Assembly: GCA_033439685.1 (NCBI GenBank)
Contig: JAUEDM010000007.1
Span: 2,046,001-2,110,000 of the forward strand
DNA from: Apodospora peruviana
Taxonomy: Eukaryota; Ascomycota; Sordariomycetes; Sordariales; Lasiosphaeriaceae
DNA: 64,000 nt
Direction of reading: 5' to 3'
The notes beneath the pieces are model-generated. The model worked only from the letters and a program-made list of their open reading frames with translations, had not been told where the DNA came from and did no database searches. A program made the translations under genes and the position numbers. Of the stretch, positions 46,083 through 56,550 are shown piece after piece. Every line of letters begins with the position of its first letter. The stretch's first letter is position 1.

Positions 46083-49000
46083 TCATTTTCGCAACAGCTT
46101 CTGACCCTTCTCCTTTCTCTCCACCTGCTGCGTCGAGAACGCGCAGTACATATCCTTGATAGCCACCACCTCGTACGTGCCCTCCTGGCTCGCCCTGATG
46201 ACCTTGCTGTGCTCATGACTAACATCGTGCCTCGTCTCCAGAATGTGGCTCTTTTGACCCTTCTTCGCATTCGTGCTGCGCGTATACGTGAACTCGAACG
46301 GCGGCGTTCCCCAGAACTCAAACAGGATCTCGACCTCGCCGCCCTCGTGAATGTCGACCTGGACGTTCTTACCCTTGCTGATCCTGACCGACGGCATCGG
46401 GTGGATGTGCTTGGCGATGTTGACGGGTGCTCTGCACTCGCTGGCCTTGTCAGAAATGGTAGTGATGGTGAATTCGCCCGGTGACTCTGCGATGCGCCGG
46501 AAGTTGGTCGTGGGCGACTTGGCCTTGCGCTCCACGCCATCGAATGTGTACCACACCTCGAACGGAGGCGTGCCTGAAAGGGTGTAAGAGATGCGCTCGC
46601 CCACGCAGTAGTCGGTGCGCGTCTCCAGGGGGTATATCGTGGGGGCATCGTAGAGGTGCACTTGGACCGAGGGACCTCCGATGTCGGTTACTGAGCGACA
46701 TCCGCTACCATCCTTTACGGATCGGATGCGCACATGTTGGGTGCCAAGCCTTAGTTGATGTTTCGGGATCTCGATCTCATAAGAGTTCGAGTTGATGATA
46801 GGGGATCGGTATATCTCTGGAACTGGGCTGCTCTGGTGCTTGATCTCAACCTCCAGAGAAAACGGCGGGATACCCGTCAGAGTAATTGAAATCTTGTCCT
46901 CCCGAGATTGATCCGACTTGCAGTACTTAAACGTCTGCCCAGGCTTCACGAAGGAGACGGCCGGTTTCCTATTTACCGTCTGCTTCACAATGAGCAGTTT
47001 GGACTGGCGATCGTTGTTATTGTAGAAGAAATCCGCTGGCGAGGAGAACTTGTACGTGTACAAGCCAGCTCGGGCTGTATCCATCTGGATCGACGCCTTT
47101 CCGAGGGCAGCGTCGAAGTCTTTGCGGCTAAGTGACTCTGAGCCCTGGACGTTCTTGTGTCGAATTTCATAGTCAACATGGTACGGAGGCGTTCCTAGAT
47201 CGTGTTAGCAAGTTTCGTGAACCAGGTGGGGTCAAGATATTGGCATACCTTTAAGATCGACTTCAAAGCCAGATGCGTCGCCTTCACATACATCATCCAC
47301 AATGTACTGGTCGGCAACTTCCCGAACACCATGTGCAAGCACCATAGATAACTCAGGTCGAGGGTACCAATCCACTTCGAAAGTAGACGCTTTCGGGTCA
47401 GCAACGCCGTGGCATTGATTATCCCAGATGTCAGTAATCTCATACACGCCGCGTGCCTGGACATCCAAAAAGCCATTGTCGTTCTTCACCGTCTTCTGCA
47501 TGACCTTGAGTTTGTCTGATGACGTATCTTGGTGGTTGACGTAGGAGACCTTCCATGGCCCCTCCCCAGTAAGACGGAGTGGAAGCTTCACCGTCGAACC
47601 CTCAACATCTTTGACTGTGCGCTTGTTCTTGATATGTCCAAAGGCACCGCGAGGGCTTTGTCGTCTCACGGATATCTTCAGTTCCTCTCGCAAGAAATTG
47701 CGACAGCCTCTCTTATCTTGTACACTTGTCAATGCCAGGGTGTACTCTCCACCTTGGGTCAAGGCGTTGGTCTTGATTTGATAGGTGCTTCCTTGAATGT
47801 CCTTGGCCTTTTGCTGCTTCCTCTTGCCATCATGAATAACCTCCCATTCCAGATTAAACGGCGGATCGCCAAGGAGAAGGATATCCACAGCCATCTCGTC
47901 TCCTAGGCAGGCGTCCGTTTTTCCCGTGCTATGCTGAATGATGGCCGCGGCTGCGGGCTTGACATCTTGTTCCAGGGTGTATTCGTCTCCAGCGAGCTTC
48001 TGGCCTTTATAGATATCGTCGCTAATATGGGTAAAGACGTATTTGTGGTGTCCGGCGACTCTAGGAATCAGATCCATCTGGTACCTTAAGCCATTCACGT
48101 CGACCCGTTCCGATCGGCGCTGACCGTTCGAGTAAACATCGGACCTGACCACGAATGGCGGTGTGCCTATGAGATCCAGATCTACCCGCAGGCCAATCGA
48201 ATTTCCGGCACATGTATCGGGTATTTCTTCAGTCCGTAGTGTGAGTTTTGGCTCAAGAGGATTGAGAAGCAAGCAGGAAGACGGCTCTTGCACCTCTCCT
48301 TCGCAGGACCCAGAAGTGACTGATTTTAGCGTATACAGTCCGGGTGCTGTGATCTCCGGTCGATCGCGGGCGTTTTTCGCCTTGTAATTGTGGGTGGAAA
48401 CTACATCACCATGGTCGCCGTTCTCGGTTAGGGTGTCGATGGGTGAAAACACCCAGCTCAAGGTGTGTGCCGTGTTATCCGGTACCTTGCCCGAAATGCT
48501 GTATATAATGGGCAGCCTCTTCGATCCACCCTTCGCGACTTTAAGAGGGTGCCTGATATCGCACCCCTCGAGATGTACCCGTGGCCTCTCCTTGACGACA
48601 AGATTCTGCACCAAGTGTTTCGGCTTCGGCCTTCCTTCCGGGTCTTCAACAGACGATGCATACTTGACGATATTCCCAAACGCGTCATGCACCTCGTCAA
48701 CTGAGTATTGCCAATCTCCACTATCCTTCATCGATTCGTTAAGGCCGAGAGGTACTTGTTGAGACCGAGCCCATGATATATCCTCCTCCTTGGGGTCCGT
48801 AAGAATGGTGGAGCGTGTGGAGCTGAGTAGCGGTGACGAAAACTCTTCTGGTTGCAGACTTTGAAAATGGAAGCTTTTATCCTTGCCGTTGATGGTGCGG
48901 CTGTAGACAATTTTCAACGGAGGAGTCCCCTCTACCTGAAGAGACAGGTCTGAAAGATCTCCCACACATCGATCAGACGATACGGGGGAGCCAACACTCG

Positions 49001-50182
49001 CCCGAGGACACGGAACGACAAAGGTCAAGGGGGTCTTGCGTTGAACCTCAAGCTTGTACTCGTCGAGCACTTTACCCAGCCTGTAGGCGCCTGGTTTTTT
49101 GGCAGGGTACAAGAATTGAACGACCGTATTGGCTCCTTCGTGGGCCAACCTCTTTGCTTGTCGCTCAATCTCTCGAAGCTGGGACCTAGTCAACTTGATC
49201 ACTTCGTGCTGGTTGGACTCGAGGTCCGTTCGGATGAGCTCGACCTCGGCGGGCACTGTCTCGTTGAAGAATATCGGAATCTGTGCTAACTTGTTCTCGC
49301 CACCGAGACAAAATGGGAGAACCTCAGGGTTGAGCACAACAGATCCCTCGGGAAGAATGTTGATAATTTGCCGGCCCATAATCAGAGTATCGTTATGCAA
49401 TATGTTAGAGAGCTTCACGCTGTTCTCGGATATGGCCAGTTCGCGGTCGTAGAAGACCTTGATAAGCCCAAGGATCCATGTTTGCCATGGTAGCTAACCA
49501 ACAGTCAGTACATTGTCGCAGACGATCCAGCCAGAGAAGTCGGATGAGTTTGTGTGCTTACCCCCATGTTGAACATGAGCATCCAGTCAAAGATAGCATG
49601 GCAAAAGAAGGCGGCAACCACGAAAGGCTGCGACAACTCAAGCCACGGTATCCTCAGCTCGGGCAGTCCAAAAAGGAATACAAGATCTATGGCTACCCAT
49701 TTCAGGAAGAGCCAAAAAGACTCGGTATCCTCCTCAACCACTTGCACCCAGTCATATATTTTCCATGCGAAAAGAGCGAAGTAGATGCCGCAAGCGTACA
49801 GACGTTGGGATGGTGCGTCAAGCACGTTCAGTGGAATCACAGGTGCGCCATTCCGCGGCGTAGCTGCCGGCGCACGCTCTCTTGGCGCGACGGGGAGAGT
49901 GGGTGTGTTGTTCGTGGCAGGAGGTTCGGGAGGAGGAGTAGGCATCGCAGGCCGCTTCCTGCCTATCACAGGGGTCTGTGGAAAGGCGCCTATGGGTCCG
50001 TTCATTGCATTCCGGTTTGAGTAAAGCGAGGTGTTATAAGGATTCGCGTTTCGTCGGCCGGGTTGTCGAGGTGACGAGGTCGACGAGGGCGTCGGATGCT
50101 CGTTGGGTAAGCCGTTCGCCAGATTTTTGTTTAGGTCGATGACGGGAAACCAATTGGGGTCGTCGTAGGCGCGTAGGGCCAC
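46083..50182 (-). CDS. pom152: Nucleoporin POM152 (pore membrane protein), apparent frameshift
   Basis: Three exons (minus): 49562-50182, 47249-49494, 46083-47194. About 1325 residues if the one-base break is ignored. Pom152 forms the lumenal ring of the nuclear pore complex. The N terminus is cytoplasmic and Pro-rich (residues 1-120). Hydrophobic segments follow at about 128-206 (YACGIYFALFAWKIYDW; KWVAIDLVFLFGL; FVVAAFFCHAIFDWMLMF). The remainder is a chain of lumenal Ig-like repeats with recurring G-x-PPF words (VEGTPPLK, LIGTPPFV, LLGDPPFN, LTGIPPFS, LSGTPPFE, FWGTPPFE). Exon 2 opens correctly as LPWQTWILGLIKVFYDRE. The conserved LAISENSVKL that must follow is in the next frame because of an extra A in the AAA at 49440-49442 (TTT on the plus strand). 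Read literally, translation stops about 12 codons later. Confidence 0.9.
49440..49442 (-). other. One-base frameshift site in POM152
   Basis: The minus strand reads GAA-A-CTG where the protein family needs GAA-CTG. Upstream codons give KVFYDRE, and downstream codons in frame +1 give LAISENS. No splice donor/acceptor pair fits the few bases between them. Sequencing or assembly error in a homopolymer is the simplest explanation; a real mutation or a recoding site is possible. Confidence 0.8.
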
Positions 50183-50880
50183 GATTTTACGTGGAGTGCC
50201 GGGACAAGCAGGTAACCTTGGGCACCCTCAATCCTGTATCGCGTTTGGATATCGCATCGACAGCAAGCATTGTGTTCTGTTGGAGTTGAGTCGGCGATGG
50301 TGAAATCTCCAGTCGATCCAGTTGCTGCTGCTTTAGCGTCACGTCAAGTCAAGACGCGCTGTGGTTGACCAAATCAATGCGACCAGAGCCACAGCTCTTG
50401 CTGCTTTCATTGGCTGGTAGAGTCTTTGAGGGCGCCTGATTGACCCACAACGTGCCCCACCATAAAAGACGAGATACCTGGACATGCATGTAACGGGACG
50501 GAATCAGATATCAGATGGCCCTTCACGAACGACATCGGATGAGATTTTAACTTACATAAATAATGCCTTTGTTGAGGTCATGTTCTACAATAACGAACCA
50601 GCCCGCACCTATATTGAAAGAGAGCATGTTAGCTCTTTTTATCATATAATTTTTAAGGCTTCCAACCTGCGATAGGAAGTACCAGTGGTGTTCCAAGGGC
50701 TTGGATAAATTCCAAAGTCCTTATTAAGTCTCTCTTATATGATAATACCCTTCCCTTAATATAAATATTTTAAAAATCTTTTCATCTCCATTATATAATG
50801 TAAACACTCTATGTAACGGGCAAGGTAGTATAGCGCAACTAGTTAAGCCTACTCTACGAAGACGCAGAACATGGGGGAAA

Positions 50881-50914
50881 AAGAAGAAGAAGAAGAAGAA
50901 GAAGAAGAAGAAGA
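50881..50914 (+). repeat. (GAA)n microsatellite
   Basis: About eleven uninterrupted GAA units within the AT-rich island. Confidence 0.92.
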
Positions 50915-51005
50915 GAGACCTCGTGAGAGGGCCTCTGGTTATGTACGTGACTGCGTTGCTCCAATCAGAGGGAGACAGAAGATTCCAGAGCCGTCGCGAG
51001 CCCCG

Positions 51006-51031
51006 TTGTGGTTTAGTATTGTGGTTTAGTA
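51006..51031 (+). repeat. 13-bp tandem duplication
   Basis: TTGTGGTTTAGTA occurs twice head to tail, and a third partial copy (TTGTGGT) follows immediately. Confidence 0.9.
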
Positions 51032-51952
51032 TTGTGGTCCATGTGTGTGTATCGGCATTTCTGGGAATGGCTTCGTTAAGGGGTCGGGGTCGCCGGTGGG
51101 GCTCCGCTCCGCCTCCGTAGGCTCGGCGCTACGGCCGAGGGTCGCCGAGGCTGCACCAGGGCTCAACTCGTCACACTCTAAATGTATCATCATATCTTTA
51201 TACAAACTTTAAATAATAATGATGTAACTAAAGTTATAGCTTTAATAAGTTCACCAACATCTACTATAGAGAATGGGGGCGGGTGCTTACTATGTATTAT
51301 CGGCTAACTGGCAGGAACTGTGTTTGTAAACTTCCTCAACTTCCAACACAAGAACATACAAACCAGGAATAACTGTCGGTAAAGACAACACGCACACATG
51401 CCTATAAAGCACCCTTAGGCACTTACTATGATTTCACGGTCGCGGAAGATCACAATCACTCCACATGCATCAAACGCTCCGGGCACAGGCGTCTAGGTAC
51501 CGTGCGTCTCAATTTATTCGGCTTTGTTTGCTGCCATCGTCAGTCTTAAACCGACATCCTTGATTTCAACAATTGGTGTTTTTTTATACGCTGGACGGCG
51601 GGCTGACCGCTTTACAGGCCCCGCATAGTGGTTAGAGTTAGGCTTTCTTCTGGTCACGATGAGGTGTCTTTCGCCAAGCCTTAAGGCGTCTTAACTTTCC
51701 TACAACTCATCATCGAAAGCGTATGCACACCACTCAGCCAAAGATCCAGGACGACAGCGCCAGGACCACAACCGGGCCTCTACATCTGTTGACGCCCGCT
51801 GTTCTTTTGACTTACAGTAGTTCAGCCATTGCATCACACGAAAACGGCAGTAACGAGACATCTACCGTCACCCGCCGACCGCAAATTCTCTGCGGATTAT
51901 TCTCCTACCACCTTACCTACCTTTGTCGTCTGGGTTCGCCATCCTCCTTAAA

Positions 51953-53371
51953 ATGGCAGAAATGGCAGAAAATCCCATTTCTACGAGCGACAAACGCAAA
52001 AACAGCCCAGATATCGGCAACAATGGCACCCCTCTTGCCCTCCGTCGTTCGGGACGCGCGCGTAAATCGCGTGTATCTCCCAATGTTGAAGACGCCGACC
52101 ATGTCAATGGCTCCTCCGGGGCGGGCGCCTCGAAGGCACCCTTGGATCCGATTCCTACATCGGGCCGCCGAAATCCGAAGCGAAAGGTGGCGCGGGAGGT
52201 TTTCGACGTTCCAACTGACTTGCTGGAGGCATCTCTTGCGCCGTGGCAGGAGAATGAACAGGCAGAGTGGCCGAGCTGGACGGAAGTGGAATCTGATCCC
52301 GTAAGCCTGTCCTCCCAGCAACTGAGGGAGCTAACTAGCATGCTAACTCTAGTCAGGCATTCTTCAACCGTATCCTTGATCTCATTGGAGTCAAGCAAGC
52401 CAAGCTGCAGGAGGTGTATTCGGTCGACCAGGAGTCTCTCGCCCAACTCCCAACGCCGGTCTATGGGTTGATCTTTCTCTATCAGTATGTCGAGGGAGAG
52501 CCCGACAGTGAGGCTGCCGAGTCGAGCCCGGATTTGTGGTTTGCCAACCAAGTGAGCTACGGCTGGTTATTGGTCACGGCTGTAGCTAATGCACTCCTAG
52601 ACAACCAGCAACGCATGCGCCACGGTTGCGCTGTTTAATATCATTATGAATGCAGCGGAGCTTGAACTCGGCGACAAGCTCGACAAATTCAAGCAAGAAT
52701 CACGGGATCTGTCCCCACCTTTGCGCGGAAATCTCTTGAGCAACAGTTCCTGGATACGGGTGGCACATAACTCATTCGCCCGGTATCCTCCACCACCCTT
52801 TTGGTTGGCGTTCTTGGCTGACTCCTTTTCCATCCTTGTAGACGACTAGACCTCTTGAATGCAGCTCTCAGTCTTCAGAACCAGGTAGACGACGACAAGA
52901 AGAAGCGGCGGGGCAAAGCTGCCGGTTCTTCTCGGCGTAAGACAAAGCCACCTGATGAGGCTGGATACCATTTTATTGCCTTCATTCCGGTCAAGCAGGC
53001 GGTATGGCAACTAGATGGGCTCCAAACGAACCCCACTTGCATAGGTAAGACCACTGTGGCGTGGAAATAGTTGCACACGTGAATGCTGACACCTCGTTCC
53101 AGGAGAGTTCGGTCAAGGCGAACACTGGACCAGTGTCGTAACCCCTGTGTTGGAAGCAAGAATGCTGCAGAGCGAGGATGAGCAGCTCTCGTTTAGCCTT
53201 CTTGCCGTCCACGGAAGCACGGATCCGATGTCGGTCGACGAGAGCGACGAGGCGGTCCCTGGTCGTAAGAAGGACCACACCCCGGCCATACACGAGTGGG
53301 TAAAGAAGCTGGCTGAACATGGGGTACTTGCGCGACTCCATGAGGAAGCTCAGCTCCAGAACGGACTATAA
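51953..53371 (+). CDS. UCH-family ubiquitin carboxyl-terminal hydrolase (UCH37/BAP1-like)
   Basis: Five exons: 51953-52300, 52357-52551, 52601-52782, 52842-53044, 53103-53371; 398 residues. A peptidase C12 deubiquitinase that removes ubiquitin from protein C termini. Residues 1-115 are a basic, disordered extension with RRSGRARKSR, likely nuclear. The UCH fold starts at about residue 105 (WTEVESDPAFFNRILDLIGV). Catalytic Cys187 sits in TSNACATVALFNI, His285 in AGYHFIAFIPV and Asp300 in WQLDGLQ; the oxyanion Gln belongs to the segment before the Cys (TPVYGLIFLYQY). The loop between Cys and His carries a Lys/Arg-rich stretch (KKKRRGKAAGSSRRK). The C-terminal 60 residues are helical, less conserved, and could bind a partner complex. 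An in-frame ATG three codons downstream (51962) is an alternative start. Confidence 0.92.
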
Positions 53372-55151
53372 TGATGGTCACGGACTGTAATTTTGCCTTG
53401 GTGCCAAGCTTGGGTGATTTGGTCTCCACCAGGATTCCCCGAGACACCGCTTATAACGACATAAGAATAGCGTTGATTCCGTGGTCTTGCGGATGACAAT
53501 CGAGATGATTTTTTTTATGCGACGGGTGATGGAAAGACCGAGTGCCTCTCTCTGGTTCTTGGATTTGTAGGTGGATGATATTGGTGCAAGCCGGAGAGTT
53601 GGCAATAGGAGAGACTATGAAGGGATTTAGATCTCTCCCCCGGAAGGGCGTTCTACATGGCCCAAATAAGAAACGTAAGATGACAAGCGCAGACTCTGGG
53701 CTATCTCCCTGGCTGCCTCTTTAGGGGCTGATAGAACCCTAGATAGGGCAACTTTGTTGGATTGGTAGCTGTAACACTCATCAATACTATACTATGCCTT
53801 CATTTGATGATCGCTGGGTTCGCGAAGTGTATCTTATAAACCGAACGTGCTTACGAGCACGGGCAGTTCAGCTAGGATTAAACTCCTGTCATCGGACGTG
53901 CATCGCCGCATCATGTACCTCTTCAACAGCACCTGCAACCTTATATTCGGCTAGTCAATAGCCGGAGTTCGATGTGGTAAATAAAGTAGGCACTCGTTTG
54001 ATGTACATCTGAAGTCGACCCGTGGGAAATTCTCGTTGTATTGATCGTTTGAGTGAAATATCAAAATCAATAGCACCAACATAAAGCTGGATATCGACAT
54101 CACTCTTCACTATCCTCACTATGGAGGTTGGCCAGCCAAACATTGGGTGTCAAGTGACAGATATAACCACGATGTTGAGGGCTGAAATTCCCCAATGACG
54201 TAAGGCGTGGACGGTATTTCAAAAGAGACTAAGGTATTCGTAGGTACGATGTCCCCCTGGTAAGTTTGTAAGCTCGTGACTTCCGGTGGATGAGAACAGG
54301 GTTGAGAAAGCCAATGAACTTGTGTGAATCGAAGGCTCAAAAGAAGAGAAAAACCGTCAAGTGCCTAGCGCTACCTTAATCTCAGGGTTAAAACTATCTG
54401 TGAGGCGAAGTATCGCGCTTACAAACTTTCAAGTCTTAATCTGCACCTTACCTACCGACGAGAGCACCTGCCGCAGCCCGAATTAATACGGGAGGTGCAA
54501 GAAAGAAAACCAACACGAAGAGGTGTAAAGCACCCCCGCTTTCTGATCAACCCGATGCGATTTACTCCTCTTTTCCTAAATTTAAGATGAATTTCCTTGA
54601 ATAACTGTAATCAGCGTGTGAATAAATAAGCTTGATAACCAACCAAAGGTTTCGCATGTCAGCTTCAAAAGAAGACCGGAAAGCCCAAAGCAGGAAGGCG
54701 GTGTGCAAATACGGTGGTAGTACGGATAGTCCAGTGCCGCCAGGCCCCGCGGGAGCTTGTTTCTGCCAGACAACGTCAACTTCAAACCCCCCGGCCAGGA
54801 TGACGGCATGACCCCTGCAGTCTAGACCCTGCTCCTTGGTGCCCTGCCTTGCCTTTAAGTTAGCACGCTTCAAGAGAGTGAAGACTGCACTGCCGCCCTT
54901 TCACACCTCATCGTCTGTTCTGTGCCTCTATCAAAACCAAATCGTGAACCCAACGGTGTCTCCCCTCATTTCCTTCTTCCTGGATATAGAAACGTCTTTT
55001 TTCTTTTTACCAGATCTCTCGCATTACACGCACTCACTTACCAGAGCCCTCCCCCAAGAACAAACAAACGAACAAACGAATTGCATAAAGCAAACCCCAT
55101 CTGGACTAAACACCAAATCTGCGCGCACCGACGAACAACACAAGCACCATC
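53372..55151. other. 1.8 kb intergenic region, UCH / CHO1
   Basis: Tandem genes flank it; no gene supported. The final 150 bases contain repeats of an ACAAACGA-like word directly upstream of CHO1 and are probably its leader. Confidence 0.45.
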
Positions 55152-56037
55152 ATGTCTAAACGACAAAGCAGCGCTGTGGCCTCAAACGGCAACGCAGCGT
55201 CAGCCATGGTCGAAGCCGCCGACGACAAGCCTTGTATGTTTTCTTCGCGCGAAACACCTTCAGAGAGAAAACGAAAGACTCGTGTGCAGCTGCTAACTGA
55301 CTGGCCGTGGACAAGCGTATGACAAGCAGAAAACCCTCCTGGCCGAGGAGACCGGTCACTTCTCCCTGATTCGCGCCATGCATCTGGCGGACCTGATTAC
55401 CGAGCTAAACGGTCTCTGCGGAGTCATGTCCGTCTTCTCCTCGATGCGCTACTGCCTCGGCGACCCCAACTCCCTCGGAAACATATACACGGCGCTGGCA
55501 TTCCTCCCTCTCGGCCTCTTCTTCGATTTCTTCGACGGCAAGGTGGCGCGCTGGCGCAAGAAGAGCAGCATGATGGGGCAGGAGCTGGACTCCCTTGCTG
55601 ATTTGGTACGTAACGATTCCTCCCTACTGTACAGGGCAACCGAGATAATCTAACAGACTCACCTCTAGATCTCCTTCGGCGTAGGCCCCGCGGTAGTCGC
55701 CTTTGCCATCGGCATCCGCACGCCCCTCGACCACCTGTGCCTCGCCTTCTTCGTCCTCTGCGGCCTCACGCGGCTCGCCCGCTTCAACGTGACCGCCACC
55801 GCGATACCCAAGGACGCCACCGGCAAGGCCAAGTACTTCGAGGGCACCCCGATCCCGACGTCGTTGGGCCTCGACGCCCTCATGGCCTACTGGATCTCGC
55901 AGGGCTGGATCCACGACGCGATCCCCGGCGGTCTCTGGTTCGCGGGGACTGTCCTCGAGTTCCACCCCATTGTTGCACTGTTCATGGTTCACGGCTGTCT
56001 GATGACGAGCAAGACTCTCCATGTCCCGAAGCCGTAA
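55152..56037 (+). CDS. cho1: CDP-diacylglycerol-serine O-phosphatidyltransferase (phosphatidylserine synthase)
   Basis: Three exons: 55152-55233, 55316-55605, 55669-56037; 246 residues. It makes phosphatidylserine from CDP-diacylglycerol and serine in the ER, the entry to the de novo phosphatidylethanolamine/choline route. The CDP-alcohol phosphotransferase signature is complete: Asp98, Asp101-Gly102, Ala105-Arg106, Gly115, Asp119, Asp123 (in FDFFDGKVARW and GQELDSLAD). Membrane segments are visible at about 80-97, 125-140, 150-165 and 200-235. The N terminus (residues 1-30) is hydrophilic. Splice phases agree: TCG-TAT is rebuilt across intron 1, and intron 2 falls right after the final signature Asp and Leu (LADL). 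Length fits fungal Cho1. Confidence 0.95.
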
Positions 56038-56550
56038 TGGGACAGGCGATGTGGTGGTCTTCTTGGACAGTTCCATATGCTGGTTGGTTGGTTGGTTGGT
56101 GGACAGGAAAAGAAGATGTGGGGGGAGGAATAGGCATGGGAAAATACTGGCGGTTGCTTTTCTTGTTTCTCTATTTTCTCTGTTGTGTAATAGATAGATA
56201 TCCTCAGAGTGGTTTTCTTTCCACAGTAAACGCGTTACCAGCCCATGAAAGATAGGTATATAAGAGACATGATATCCCCGCAAGTTGCCATTCTTTACCG
56301 TTGGACAAGTGAGAAAGCAAATGCTTGAATCGTTTGATTCAGAGGTCCCCTTCATCCATACTTTAAATTCACTGCCGCTACTACTTCAAGTATCCGAAAA
56401 CAGGAGTACCCCGCACATCTATCTGCATAGTTCAAGACACAAGTTCTAGGCTGCTTGCTCGCTCGCTACGGGCGAGAGAAAAATGGTGGAAATACTTTTC
56501 TTTTGCAGTAACACAGTTTAACAACACCAATCAGAGAGAAAATCCATCAT
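56038..56550. other. Convergent intergenic region, CHO1 / threonyl-tRNA synthetase
   Basis: 513 bp between two stop codons. A TTGG-rich microrepeat lies near 56081-56100. Expected to hold two 3' UTRs; no coding sequence supported. Confidence 0.5.

Larger units (their letters stand above)
50480..51300. repeat. AT-rich repeat-like island, possible RIP-mutated transposon relic
   Basis: Two TA-rich stretches (about 50550-50830 and 51175-51270) flank a GC-rich block at 51075-51160 with repeated GGCTCCGC/GGCTCGGC-like words. It also has a (GAA)n tract and a 13-base tandem duplication. There is no intact open frame. AT-rich patches in otherwise balanced DNA are typical of RIP-mutated repeats in Sordariomycetes, but no element family could be named from sequence alone. 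Confidence 0.45.
50183..51952. other. Divergent intergenic region holding an AT-rich island
   Basis: 1.8 kb between POM152 (-) and the deubiquitinase (+). The ends look like ordinary promoter DNA. The middle, about 50480-51300, is sharply AT-rich with simple repeats and a GC-rich block (separate entries). Confidence 0.5.
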
